Assembly: GCA_963717725.1 (NCBI GenBank)
Contig: CAVQWS010000025.1
Location: forward strand, 1 to 64,000
DNA length: 64,000 nucleotides
From: AC-32 sp963717725
Lineage (GTDB): Bacteria; Actinomycetota; Thermoleophilia; Gaiellales; Gaiellaceae
Reading direction: 5' to 3'
Position 1 is the first letter of the stretch, and every line of letters starts with the position of its first letter. Positions 25,919 to 35,709 of this stretch are shown one piece after another. The notes under the pieces are model-generated. The model did no database searches and was not told the DNA's origin. It saw only the letters and a program-made list of their open reading frames with translations. The translations under genes and the position numbers were made by a program.

Positions 25919-27301
25919 TTACCAGCGCCGCGCGCCACCGCCGAGGTACTGCGCGTAGCCCCTCAGCGACGCGGCCGAGGTCAGCACCTGGTAGACGAGC
26001 AGGTAGCCGGCGAACCCGCGCGCGTCCTTGCCGACCTCGACGCCGAGGCGACGGAACACGTGCCGTTCCTGCCAGCGGCGCAGGAACCCGAAGATCAGAA
26101 GGGTGATCGGAAGGAGAAGCATCGACCACCAGCCGAAGATCAGCGGGTAGCCGAACAGGAAGAGGATCACGCCGGGCACCCAGAAGAAGATCAGCCCGAT
26201 GTCCAGGAACGGCACCAGATAGTCGATCCCGGCGACGAACTTCGCGAGCACGCGCGGCTGGCGAGGCGGCGGGTGGGTGCGAAGGCCTTCGAGCATCCCA
26301 CGGGCCCAGCGCGAGCGCTGGCTCAGCAGCTGCCCGAGCCGCTCGGGCACGTGCGTGAAGCCCAGCGCCACCGGCTCGTACTGCACGATCCCGCGCGTTC
26401 CCAACAGCGCCCACGTCAGCACGATGTCCTCCCCGATCGCGTCCGGCCAGCCGCCCACCGCGCGTAGATCGTCCGTCCAGTACGCCGAGAACGCCCCTTG
26501 CGCGACGAGGGCCGTGTTGTACGAGGCCTGCATCCGCTTCACGCCGTTGATCCCGAGCCGGTAGTCCCACTGTTGCATACGCGTCATGAAGCGCAGGAGC
26601 GGGTTCTGGGCGACGAGCGCACCGGCGCACGCACAGGTGTGCTGGCCCTGCGGCGCGGTCGTCAGCCGGGCGACGAGGTACGTCATCGACTCGGGGTGCA
26701 GCATCGTGTCGGCGTCGACCGTGACCACGATCGGCGTCGTCACCGTGGCGAGAGCCCTGTTGAGCGCCTTGTGCTTCCCGGGCTGCCTGCTCGAACGACC
26801 CGCCGATAGTCGAGCCCGAGGCGCCGTGCGGTCTCTTCACCGAGCTCCGCGGTCGGTCGGTCGAACCGTTGTCGGCGAGCACGACCTCGACCGGCCCCGG
26901 GATAGGTGAGCCCGGCGATCTCCTCGAGCGTCGGCACGATCGCTTCGGCTTCGTTTCGGGCCGCGCATCAGAGACCGTCGACAGCGCTGGCCAGGATCCG
27001 GCGGGCGGAACGAGCTCCAGCTCGCGGTACGGGTTGACGAGCAGCGTGAAGAGCATGAAGCCGATCACGAGGGCGGGGACGTACGCGAGCAGGATCGGGA
27101 TCACCCAGCCCAGCACAGGCCCGAGAGCAGCCTCGAGCTCGCCACGCCAAGGGCCGGAGGCCCAGACCGCGAAGCCGACCCAGGCCAGCGTGAGGGAGCC
27201 GGCGAGCGCGAACAACACCGTCGGCCGGAGACCCGCCTCCGGCCCGCGCGCCGCGTCAGCCCGCCGAGAACCCGGGTGGGCGTCGGGGCCTGCTCCGTCA
27301 C
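25919..27301 (-). pseudogene. GT2 glycosyltransferase (NAG/cellulose-synthase-like), frameshifted
   Basis: The last 274 codons (26743-25919) are intact: VVTVDADTMLHPESMTYLVA (DAD metal motif), GGWPDAIGEDIVLTW (ED catalytic acid), QRSRWARGMLEGL (QxxRW) and three C-terminal spans. The N-terminal part is split between frames: two spans (LFALAGSLTLAWVGFAVW, VIPILLAYVPALVIGFMLFT) and VPTLEEIAGLTYPG, then ADNGSTD and GLDYRRV. The probable start is GTG 27301 (VTEQAPTPTRVLGG), overlapping the L,D-transpeptidase stop. At least four indels are needed. Corrected, it would be a processive N-acetylglucosaminyl- or glucosyl-transferase-like enzyme in the membrane. Confidence 0.8.
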
Positions 27302-27992
27302 GGATGGATCACCACCTGCGTCCCGAGCGGAACGACGGCGCATCAGGCGGCGCAGGACGGACCTCGGTCGCATGAAGGCAGCCGTTCGACGTCGCAGCAC
27401 CGATCCCGCCGCCGCCGTGGATCGCGATCCGGTCCCCACCGGGCCAGCCCGGCGGCAGGTGCGTCTGATGGGCCGAGAGCGCGAGGATGCAGCAGCCGTA
27501 GGCGGCTGGATTGAGACGGGTGAGCTTGTCGGTGACGCCGAAGCGGCCGATCGGCGTGGGAGTGCCGGCGGCTCCGACCCCCACGGCGGCGCGGAGCACG
27601 ACGTCCCGCGCCGCCAGACCCGCAGCAGGCGTCCGGAGAGGTCGACGTCGATCGCGAGCGGGCTCCAGGTCACCTGCACCTGCCAGCGCCGAACGAATCC
27701 GTACACGCCGTTTCGCAGATTCGTCGAGATCACCTTGAGCCACCCACGACCTGCGGCCGACGACTGGCAGCGACGTCCTCGAGCCAAACTCCGTTCGGCT
27801 GGCGATCGTCGCCGAGACCTGCGGCGACCCTGGTGCGGGGTGAAGCGCCACGCTGCCCTCCTTCAGCCAGGCGACCTGGCTGCCGTGCCGCAGCGCTGCG
27901 CTACCAACCACCGTCCCTCCCGGGGCGGCGAGGACTGCGGAAACCGCGGCCGCTACGGCGCCCGCAGCGTAGGCGGCGTAGCTGCGGCGCAT
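27298..27992 (-). pseudogene. L,D-transpeptidase (YkuD domain), frameshifted
   Basis: Start ATG 27992, with a short hydrophobic N-terminus (AAYAAGAVAAAVSAVLAAPG). The middle lies in another frame: LKVISTNLRNGVYGFVRRWQ, then LAIDVDLSGRLLRV. The YkuD core returns as GVGAAGTPTPIGRFGVTDKL, RIAIHGGGGIGAATSNGCLH. The end, VPLGTQVVIHP with TGA at 27298, is in a third frame and overlaps the next start (GTGA). The catalytic cysteine is followed by LHA rather than the common IRM, a mild variation. Such enzymes cross-link peptidoglycan or anchor proteins. Indel errors are likely, as restoring frames gives a normal-length protein. Confidence 0.78.
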
Positions 27993-28054
27993 AGTGCGGT
28001 TGGTTACGTTTTGGTCGCAGCACGGTAGCCCCGCCCTCCGCGGGTGTCAAAAGC

Positions 28055-28569
28055 TCAGCTCACGCTGTCCTCCGGGAGCGGGATCAGGCGGGCACGGTCG
28101 CGAATGTCCTGCAGGACGGTCAGACCTGCTCTGGCCGTATCGACTCGGAGCGGTTCCACCGCACGGTCAGTACGCGCATGCATGCGCGGGAGCGCGGCCA
28201 GGGCGCCCTCCCGCGCGCCGAAGCGCCGTCACAAGCAGCTGCTTCGCGCATGCGCCGTCTCGCCTGTCGCGCGGTCGCGCCGAAGCGATGCGAGCGAGCG
28301 CACGACGATCTTCCGGATAGGCGCTCGCGCGGAACTCGGAGCTCGGTCTGCGAGAGCCGGCCGAGCCGCCAGTCGCGGAACGCGAGCTCGTACGCGGTCA
28401 TCGCCGCAGCTGACCGGCTCGTAGTCGCGCACGAGGCGCTGGTGCTCGCGGTCGAGCGCGACGAACGAGAGCTTCGGTGCGGCGGCTGCGGCTCCGTGCG
28501 GCGCTTGCCGTGCTCGCAGCCGCAGAGCAGCACGACCGCCAGGAGCGCGCAGGCGCGCCAGTAGACTCG
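28055..28569 (-). pseudogene. Small hypothetical lipoprotein, frameshifted
   Basis: Minus-strand frames join into about 170 residues: a lipoprotein signal (WRACALLAVVLLCGCEHG, lipobox LLCGC), KLSFVALDREHQRLVRDYEP, AAMTAYELAFRDWRLGRLSQ, KIVVRSLASLRRDRATGETA and, in the last frame, AVEPLRVDTARAGLTVLQDI ending LPEDSVS at 28055. The helical, charged body has no recognised family. Four or so indels are needed. The start codon is not certain and lies at or within the divergent epimerase start. No other gene was seen between 27993 and 28575. Confidence 0.45.
28562..28567 (+). promoter_or_regulatory. Leaderless -10 box (TAGACT) for the epimerase gene
   Basis: TAGACT lies eight bases before ATG 28576. 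The identical box with 8-9 base spacing precedes two minus-strand genes (35677-35682 and 39462-39467), which argues for a shared promoter type. Confidence 0.5.
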
Positions 28570-28575
28570 GCGGCC

Positions 28576-29439
28576 ATGAAGGTGCTGCTCACAGGCGCTT
28601 CCGGGTTCGTCGGCCGCACGCTTCAGGACGAGCTTCGTCACGGCGACGGACCCTACGAGGTCCACCTGCTCGGGCGGGCTGACGGCGACCTCGCCGACGA
28701 GGGCGTCGCCGAGGCGGCGGTCGCCGAGACGCGGCCCGACGTTGTCGTCCACGCGGCCGCGCGGATCGGCGTCGTGCGCTGCGACGAGGCGCCCGAGCTC
28801 GCGCTGAGCTCGAACGTGCTCGCCACGACGCTCGTCGCCCGGGCCGCGGCGACGCACGGCGCCCGTCTCGTCTACCTATCGACTTCGGACGTGTATGGCT
28901 CGGCCGTCGAGGCCGACGAGCAGACCCCGCCGGCGCCCGAGAGCTTCTACGCGCTGACGAAGCTCTGGGGCGAGCAGGCTGCCACGCTCTGCGCGCCCGA
29001 GGGCCTGGCGATCCTGCGCCTCGCCAACCCGTACGGGCCCGGCGTCGACGCCGGCCAGGCGAAGGGCGCGGTGCCGACGATGCTGCGGCAGGCCGACGCG
29101 CGCGAGCCGATTCCGGTCTTCCGCGGCGAGGCGCGGACGTTCTGCTGGATCGGCGACGTCGTGCGCGCGATCCGGCTCGTGCTCGAGTCCGGCGAGGAGG
29201 GCGCGTTCAACATCGGCGCCGACGGGCAGGCAGTCGCGCTCGCGGACGTCGCGCGGCTCGCGTGCGAGCTGACCGGCGCGCCGCACGAGCTGATCGAGGA
29301 GGTCGAGCCGCCGCCCGGCCGGGTGATGACGCGGATCTCGACCCAGCGCCTCCGGGCGCTCGGCTGGCGTCCGGAGGTCCCGCTCGACGAAGGCATGCGC
29401 CTGTTGCTCGAATCGTTGCGCGCCGCAGCGCCTGCCTAG
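28576..29439 (+). CDS. NAD-dependent epimerase/dehydratase (SDR, RmlD-like)
   Basis: This 287-residue extended SDR has the nucleotide-binding MKVLLTGASGFVGRTL (GxxGxxG), VVHAAARIGVVRCDEAPELA, the active-site serine/threonine at LVYLSTSDVYGS and catalytic YALTK (Y-x-x-x-K). It closes with PFNIG-like FNIGADGQAVALADVARLA. It probably modifies a nucleotide sugar (reduction or epimerisation). It is shorter than UDP-galactose epimerases and closer to dTDP-4-dehydrorhamnose-reductase-like proteins. It is directly followed by the ATP-grasp gene, whose ATG abuts its stop. Confidence 0.85.
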   Translation: MKVLLTGASGFVGRTLQDELRHGDGPYEVHLLGRADGDLADEGVAEAAVAETRPDVVVHAAARIGVVRCDEAPELALSSNVLATTLVARAAATHGARLVYLSTSDVYGSAVEADEQTPPAPESFYALTKLWGEQAATLCAPEGLAILRLANPYGPGVDAGQAKGAVPTMLRQADAREPIPVFRGEARTFCWIGDVVRAIRLVLESGEEGAFNIGADGQAVALADVARLACELTGAPHELIEEVEPPPGRVMTRISTQRLRALGWRPEVPLDEGMRLLLESLRAAAPA

Positions 29440-30653
29440 ATGCCGCGCGCGTTCGTCCTCACCGGCGGGTCACGCTCGCAGCTCGGGCTGCTCGAGCAGG
29501 CGCGTGCGCTCGGCCACGAGGTCTGCGTCGTCGACGGCTCGCCGGATGCGCCGCTGCTGGCCGAGGCCGAGCACCGGATCGTCAGGAGCTTCACCGACGT
29601 CGGCGGCGTGCTCGGCGACCTCGAGGCGCAGGGGATCGAGCCGGTCGCCGTGGCGACGATGGGCTCCGACCAGGCCGTCCTTCCGACCGCGCAACTCGCC
29701 GAGCGCCTTGGGCTCCCGGGTCTGCCGGTCGAGACGGCCCGCACGGTCGCCGACAAGCGGCGGATGCGCGCGGCCTTCGAGAAGCGCAAGGTGCGCTGCC
29801 CGAAGGGACGCGAGGCGGCGAGCTTCGAGGAGGCCGAGCAGGCGTTCCATCAGCTCGGCGCGCCCGTCGTCGTCAAGCCGGTCGACGGCTCCGCGCAGCG
29901 CGGTGTCACCGAGGTGCGGGCCGAGAGTGAGCTCGCAGAGGCGGTCGACCGCGCGCTCGCGGCCTCGCGTGCCGGCGCGATCGTGCTCGAGCAGTACCTC
30001 GACGGCGACGAGTACACGGTCAACGGCTTCCTGCTCGAGCGCGAGTACTTCCCGATGAGCGTCACCCGGCGGCTGCTGTACCCGCCGCCTCCCGCTCGGC
30101 GTCTGCATCGCGCACCGCTACCCCTCGTTGCTCGCGAACGAGGAGCCGCTGTTCGAGCTGGCGCACAAGGCGAGCTTGGCCGTGGGGCTCGAGACCGGGC
30201 CCTCGTACGTGCAGGTACGGATGCGCGACGGCCAGCCGTGGGCGATCGAGGTCGGCGCACGGCTCGGCGGCGGAAAGGACGCGGAGCTCGCCAAGCTCGT
30301 GACCGGCTTCGACGCGGTGCGCGCAAACGTGCTCTGGGTGCTCGGCGAGCTGGCCCGAGACGACCTGCAGCCCGGCGAGCCGACCGCCCCGGTCGGCCAG
30401 GTGCGCTTCGTGGTCGCGGAGCCGGGGCGCATCGTCCGGCTCGAGCACGGCTCCCGCCTTGGCGCTCGACGGCGTCCACGAGGCGGGCTGGTACTGGCGA
30501 GAGGGGATGACGCTGCCGCCGATCACCTCCGGCGCCGAGCGCCTCGGCTACCTGCTGCTGAGCGCAGGCGACGAGGACGAGCTCGACGCGCTCACCGAGA
30601 GGGCGCTCGCCGCGCTGGACATCGAGATCGCCGCCGAAGCCCCGGTCGCTTGA
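29440..30653 (+). CDS. ATP-grasp ligase (fourth), two frameshifts
   Basis: The ATG follows the epimerase TAG directly. Frame 1 gives a pre-ATP-grasp domain (MPRAFVLTGGSRSQLGLLEQ), AAFEKRKVRCPKG and the ATP-binding GAPVVVKPVDGSAQRGVTEV, then YLDGDEYTVNGFLLE. Near 30095 the frame changes to LGVCIAHRYPSLLANEEPLF and AIEVGARLGGGKDAELAKLV (metal-binding E-x-G). Near 30465 it changes again to ALDGVHEAGWYWREGMTLPP and ends EAPVA at 30653. The corrected length is about 404 residues, normal for carboxylate-amine ligases of this group. Two nearby indels in an otherwise perfect gene suggest sequencing error. Confidence 0.82.
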
Positions 30654-31637
30654 GGGTTCTGCATTCGCCGATCAACGTCGCGGGCGGGCCGGGCGCGATC
30701 TCGGCCGGGCTGCGCGAGATCGGCGTCGAGAGCAGGCTGCTCGTCTTCAACGAGCGGCCGTTCCAGCGCGGCTTCGACGTCAACCTCGAGCTGCGCGACA
30801 CGAGCAAGCTCGGGTCGATCCCGTACAACCTGCCCAAGCAGCTGCGAGCGCTCAACTGGGCGGTGCGGAACTTCGACGTCTTCCACTTCCACGCCGGCCT
30901 GACGCTCGCGCCGCGCCGGGTCACGCTGCCGCTGCTGAAGGCGCGCCGCAAGGGGATCGTCTTCCAGTCCTGGGGCTCCGACCTGCGGAACCGCAGCGCC
31001 TCGGACGTCTCGTACCTGCGCGACGCGGGCGCGGTGATCGTCGGCAGCTACCTGACTCGCCGCCTCGCCCCGCGCGGAGCACTGGCCCAAGTACGACGTT
31101 GTCCCGCCGGCGCTGGTGCTCGACGACTGGAAGCCCTCGCCGACCGAGCCCGGCGAGACGCTGCGGATCGCGCACGCGCCGAGCAAGCGCGCGGTCAAGG
31201 GCACCGAAGCCGTCCTCGCCGCCGTCGAGTCGCTGCGCGCGAAGGGCGCGCCGGTGGAGCTCGACCTGATCGAAGGCCTCCCGAACGCGGAAGCACGCCT
31301 GCGCTACGCGGCCGCCGACGTGGTCGTCGACCAGCTGCGGATCGGCTGGTACGGGATGTTCGCGATCGAGTCGATGGCGCTCGCGAAGCCGGTTGTCGTC
31401 CACCTCGACGCCGAGGCAGCCGCCGAGACCGAGGAGGCCTTCGGGCTGGAGCTGCCGCTGGTCCGCGCGGACGAACGCAACCTCGAGGACGTGCTCGCCG
31501 GCCTCGTCGAGACGCGGGCGGAGCTGCCGGCGCTCGGCCGCCGCAGCCGCGAGTACGTCGAGCGGGTGCACGCGCATACCGCCGTCGCGCAGCGCGTGCT
31601 CGAGATCTACGAGCGCGTCATGCCCAGCAGCTCGTAG
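30650..31637 (+). CDS. GT4-like glycosyltransferase, one frameshift
   Basis: The TTG at 30650 overlaps the ATP-grasp stop (TTGA) and starts LRVLHSPINVAGGPGAISAG. The N-terminal half runs to SYLTRRLAP. Near 31070 the frame shifts, continuing AEHWPKYDVVPPALVLDDWK, RIAHAPSKRAVKGTEAVLAA, DLIEGLPNAEA and YGMFAIESMALAKPVVVHLD. The GT-B fold and donor site are recognisable, and the corrected length is about 329 residues. The 3' end overlaps the convergent binding-protein gene by 31 bases. Confidence 0.8.
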
Positions 31638-33046
31638 AGGCCGATCGGCGACCACGAGAAGCCGTGCACGCCCGGCGCGAGCGAGAAGCTGTCGCCGCCG
31701 AAGTAGAGGGGGACGGCCGGCACGCCATCGTGCAGCTTCTCGACTAGCTTGCGCTCGATCTGCCAGCGCTCCTCGTCGTCGAGCGTGCGAACCGCCTCGC
31801 GCATTCCGGCGTCGTAGGACGGGTTGCACCAGCGGGCGACGTTGAAGGCGCTCCCGCACGTGAACTGGTCGAGCTGGTTGTACGGGTCGAAGACCTTTGA
31901 GCTCCAGCCGAGCAGGATCAGGTCGGCATCCTGGGCCTCGAGGTCGGCCACCGTCGGCACCGGCCGGAAGCTGAGGAAGAGCTCGAACTGGCGCAGCCGC
32001 GCGGCGTGGCGGCGCAGGATGGCCGCGATCTTCGAGGCGCCCAGGTCCTGCTCGGCCCAGCTGAGCGTGAGCCGCAGCGGCTGCGGCGCGCTCTGCAACA
32101 CCACGGACTCATGCGAGTTGACGACGCTCGCGCCGGGCATCGCGGGCGGCACGAACGAGACCGGCTTCGTGCCAAGGTCGAGGTGGGTGATCACCCACGC
32201 GACGTACCGGCGAGAGAGGAGGTCGGAGAGCGGCGTCCCGCGCGTGACGAGCCAGAGCTGGCCGGTGGCGAGCAGCTCCAGCTCGTCGGCGCTCGGCGCC
32301 GCCGGGCCGGCCGTGTCGATCCAGGGCAGCCCCGGCCCGGCGAGCTGGCGCGGCAAAACGGCGTCGGCGCCCTTCATATCGGTGCCGAGGACAATCCGGC
32401 TCGGCTTCACCTCGCCCGCGTTCCAGTAGTTGAAGTTCCGCTCGAGCGTTAGCTTGCCGCCGGCGCGGGAGACGATCCTGAACGGACCGCTGTAGAGGGT
32501 CGGCCTCGGCGGCACCGGCGCGGCGACCGGGAACGCGGCCAGCTCGTCGAACCAGGGCACCGGGTGCTGCAGCGTGACCCGCAGGGTGCGGTCGTCGAGC
32601 AACTGGACGCCGATCGAGCCGTTGCCGGTCGCGTGCAGGTGCCGCGCCCCGCGGACGATCCCGAGCTCCGGGCCTGCGTAGGGCGCGTTCGTGCTCGGCG
32701 CGAGCGCCCGCAGCCAGGAGCGCTTGAAGTCCGCCGCCGTGATGGGCGTGTCGTCGCTCCACTGGATCCCCTTGCGCAGGTGGAACGTCCAGACGAGCCC
32801 GCCCTCGCCGACGTCCCACGACTCGGCCAGGTCCGGCTCGACGCCGGTCTCCGAGAAGCGCGTCAGGCCCGCGTAGAGCTCGTGCGAGACGTTCAGCGAC
32901 GGCAGGTCGCTCGCCTTCGCCGGGTCGAGCACCGTCGGCACGAGCGGCAGCGCGAGCCGCAGCGTCTGAGGCTTCGCCGTCTTCGAGCCGCCGCACCCGG
33001 CTAGCGCGAGGACGACGGCGAGAGCTAGCCCACGAGCTTTGCCCAT
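31607..33046 (-). CDS. Peptide/nickel-type ABC transporter substrate-binding lipoprotein
   Basis: This 479-residue protein has a lipoprotein signal (LALAVVLALAGCGGSK) and the SBP family 5 signature: LRLALPLVPTVLDPAKASDL, LNVSHELYAGLTRF, DLAESWDVGEGGLVWTFHLR, KGIQWSDDTPITAADFKRSW and YSGPFRIVSRAGGKLTLERN. Such lipoproteins capture oligopeptides or other solutes for Opp/Dpp-type importers. No permease or ATPase gene is next to it, so it is an orphan in this window. Its start overlaps the stop of the upstream secreted-protein gene by 22 bases. Confidence 0.9.
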   Translation of the reverse strand: MGKARGLALAVVLALAGCGGSKTAKPQTLRLALPLVPTVLDPAKASDLPSLNVSHELYAGLTRFSETGVEPDLAESWDVGEGGLVWTFHLRKGIQWSDDTPITAADFKRSWLRALAPSTNAPYAGPELGIVRGARHLHATGNGSIGVQLLDDRTLRVTLQHPVPWFDELAAFPVAAPVPPRPTLYSGPFRIVSRAGGKLTLERNFNYWNAGEVKPSRIVLGTDMKGADAVLPRQLAGPGLPWIDTAGPAAPSADELELLATGQLWLVTRGTPLSDLLSRRYVAWVITHLDLGTKPVSFVPPAMPGASVVNSHESVVLQSAPQPLRLTLSWAEQDLGASKIAAILRRHAARLRQFELFLSFRPVPTVADLEAQDADLILLGWSSKVFDPYNQLDQFTCGSAFNVARWCNPSYDAGMREAVRTLDDEERWQIERKLVEKLHDGVPAVPLYFGGDSFSLAPGVHGFSWSPIGLYELLGMTRS

Positions 33047-34622
33047 ACGTTGTCGAGCAGCTTGTAGGTGATCCCGCGGCCCATGCGCAGGAAGGTGTAG
33101 TTGCCGGTCGCGAACACCTGGCCGCGGCCGGCGCGCGACCAGGTCATGGCCGCGTGGATCACGCCGAACTTGCCGCGCATGATCGCCTGGCCCGCCATCA
33201 CGTGGTCGCGCGGGCTGAGGCCAGGATCGACGCGGTCGCTCTCGGAGTTGGCGACGCCGAAGGCCTGGCCGGGCCCGATGCCGGTCCCGCGGAACAGCCA
33301 GCGGACACGGTCGTAGTCCCGCCCGGTCGCGGCCACATACGGCTCGGCGCGCACCTTGGGGAAGCAGCAGCCGTCGTAGCCGACGCCGGTGAGCTCGAAG
33401 TCGGATCGCCCCTCACGGGCGTCGTAGTCCGTCATCACGACGGCGTTGCGTCCGGGATCGACCCGCACCTGCCGGTAGAAGGGGTTCGCCTGCAGAAAGA
33501 CGAGGTTGCCGCCGTCATCGCGGTACCGCTCGAGCAGGTCGTAGGTCGCCGGCTCGTAGTACTCGCTGTGGCCGGGGAAGACAATCGCGGAGTACTTGCG
33601 CAAGCGTCGAGAGGGGCAGCCGGCCAAGCTCGACGTCGGTGATCTGCTGCGTGCGCACCGGGCGCGAGCAGAGCCAGCGTGAGAACGGCAGCGCCGCCCT
33701 GTGGTCGTCCTCGAGCCCGCCGCGCAGCAGCGGGCCCTTCAGCGAGACGCGCCGCTGGCGCCAGAACTGGTACCAGCTGTCCGGGATCCCGTTCAGATCG
33801 GCGTCGTAGGCGCTGTAGGCCCGCCAGGTCAGGTACGGCCAGACGACGAGCGCGGTGTGCGACGCCGGCTTGTCGAGCGGCCAGGCCCGAGCGGACGACG
33901 ACGGGCGCGAGGAACCGGTCGCCTGCCGGGTCGGTGGCAACGGCGTGGTAGAGGCCCGGACGCTCGGCGAGGGGCACGTGCAAGCCGCCGCCGTCGCCGA
34001 AGCTGAGCTCTGCCTCGCTCGCACCCGCGCAGTCGCGCTCGAGGCCAAGCGAGTACTTGCCCTCGTCCGCCGAGACAACCAGCGGGATCTGGTCGCCGCC
34101 GTGGAAGCTGCGGGTCGAGTCCACGAACGCCGCGAGGCGCTCGACCCGCACCGGGTGCGCGGGCGCGCAGCCGGTAGTCCGCCACGGCGGGCGGCGCACG
34201 CTCGCCTCCGCCAGGCCGGGCCGTACGACCCCACGCGCAGCGAGCGGCCGGCCGGCATCCTTGTAACAGACTGTTACTTGGTAGGTCCCGTCGCCGAGCG
34301 CGCCGCCCGTGGCAGTCGTGCCGCTCCAGGTCAGGTCCGGCGTGGTCGAGGAGACCCCGGTGCGGATTCGCTTCCAGCCCGAGAGCCGGCCGCCCCACGC
34401 GTAGACGCGCAGGCCGAGCAGCGTGCCGGGCGCGGCGTTCGTCCGTACAGTCAGCGTGTCGTTGACGCCGTTGCCGTTCGGGCTGAAGACGGGGCGGTCG
34501 AGCGAGATCCGCAGCGCCGGCGCCTGCCGCGCCGCCGCTCCCGGGACGGCCGCGAGGAGCACGACCGCCGCGGCGAGCGCCCAGACGCCGTGGTTCCGAC
34601 CGCTGACGTGTCGACCGGTCAT
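33025..34622 (-). CDS. Secreted protein with FlgD-Ig-like and DMFase-beta-like domains, frameshifted
   Basis: ATG 34622 gives a signal peptide (VWALAAAVVLLAAVPGAAA), then an FlgD/Ig-like module (PVFSPNGNGVNDTLTVRTNA, DGTYQVTVCYKDAGRPLAAR). Near 33885 the frame changes to HTALVVWPYLTWRAYSAYDA. Near 33610 it changes again to KYSAIVFPGHSEYYEPATYD, NLVFLQANPFYRQV and GQVFATGNYTFLRMGRG, typical of the N,N-dimethylformamidase beta-subunit C-terminal-like domain. The corrected length is about 532 residues. That domain is widespread in secreted actinobacterial proteins of unknown activity, so amidase activity should not be assumed. Confidence 0.72.
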
Positions 34623-34630
34623 TTCCGACG

Positions 34631-34680
34631 GCTGCGTGAGCAAAGCCCACGCAGCCTGAAGCGACGCCGCAAGCGGCGTC
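34631..34680. terminator. Two consecutive hairpins between epimerase and secreted-protein genes
   Basis: 34631-34655 contains GCTGCGTG...CACGCAGC arms (8 bp, 9-base loop). 34663-34680 contains GACGCCGC-AA-GCGGCGTC (8 bp, two-base loop). They lie between the epimerase stop (34684) and the start of the next minus-strand gene (34622). Neither is followed by a T run, so factor-independent termination is doubtful. RNA-level attenuation or stabilisation is equally possible. Confidence 0.5.
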
Positions 34681-34683
34681 TCG

Positions 34684-35668
34684 TCACCGCGAAGGAGCCA
34701 GGCTCTGCACGGGCTGTCGCTCGCGGTACCACGCGATCGTGCGGGCGAGCCCGTCGTCCAGGTCGACGCGCGGCTCCCACTCGAGCAGCTTCAGCGCCTT
34801 GTCCACGTTCGGGATCCGCATCTCGACGTCGGTGTAGTGCAGCGGCTTGAAGACGATCTCCGAGTCCGACTCCGCCAGCCGCTTGATCCGCGTCGCGAGG
34901 TCGAAGACCGTCACCACCGAGCGCGGGTTGCCGACGTTGAACACCTGGCCGACGGCCTCCTCGCGCTCGAGCATCGCCAGCAGCGCCTCGACCACGTCGT
35001 CGACGAAGCACCAGGCACGGATCTGCGAGCCGTCGCCGTGGATGACCAGCTCGTCGCCGGCGAGCGCGCGCACCGTGAAGTGGTGGATCGCACCGCTGCC
35101 GAGCTGGCCCGGCCCGTAGACGTTGAACGGCCGGATCGTCGTGGACGGCAGCTTGTACTCGTCGAAGTACGAGTGCGCGAGGTACTCGCCCGCGAGCTTC
35201 GAGACGGCGTACGTCCAGCGCGCCTCGCCGACCGAGCCCTGCGAGGTGACGTGCGTCTCCTCGACCTTGTAGGCGTGCGTGCCGAAGACCTCGCTGGTCG
35301 AGAAGTCGATCAGCCGCTCGAGCGACTCCGGCCTCGTGCGCCGCCTCGAGCACGTTCGAGGTGCCGATCAGGTTGACCCGCATCGTCCGCACCGGGCTCT
35401 TCAGCACCGAGTCGACGCCCGCGATCGCGGCGAGGTGGACGACGTGCGTGGCGCGCGCGCTCAGCTCGCGCAGCAGCGGCAGGTCAAGCACGTCGCCCTG
35501 GACGAAGCGCAGGTTCTCGTGCTCGGCAAGATCGGTGCCGGTCAGCGAGTCGCGGTGCAGGTTGTCGAGCACGACGATCTCGTTCTCGGCCACGAGCCGC
35601 CGCGCGAGCGCGGTGCCGATGAAGCCCGCGCCGCCCGTCATCAGGATCTTCTTGCCGCTCAGAGCCAC
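34684..35668 (-). CDS. NAD-dependent nucleotide-sugar epimerase/dehydratase, one frameshift
   Basis: GTG 35668 starts MALSGKKILMTGGAGFIGTA (GxxGxxG). VVHLAAIAGVDSVLKSPVRT and NVLEAAHEAG follow. Near 35330 one base is lost or gained, and the other frame continues SLERLIDFSTSEVFGTHAYK, then TYAVSKLAGEYLAHSY (YxxxK) and RPFNVYGPGQLGSGA. It ends LAPSR at 34684. The corrected length is about 328 residues, normal for UDP-glucose-4-epimerase/UDP-glucuronate-decarboxylase relatives. It supplies an activated sugar. It diverges from the flippase gene across 41 bases with a leaderless box. Confidence 0.85.
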
Positions 35669-35676
35669 GATCGGCC

Positions 35677-35682
35677 AGTCTA
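35677..35682 (-). promoter_or_regulatory. Leaderless -10 box (TAGACT) for the nucleotide-sugar epimerase
   Basis: On the minus strand TAGACT is followed by eight bases and GTG 35668. It is the same hexamer and spacing as upstream of the SDR gene at 28576 on the plus strand. Confidence 0.5.
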
Positions 35683-35709
35683 TCCGTGCGATTCAGCCAC
35701 ACTGAGGCA

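Noticed and set aside
33025..34622. A functional N,N-dimethylformamidase
   Set aside because: Only the C-terminal-like domain is seen, with no small subunit and a different N-terminal Ig-like half; the domain is common in proteins of unknown function.
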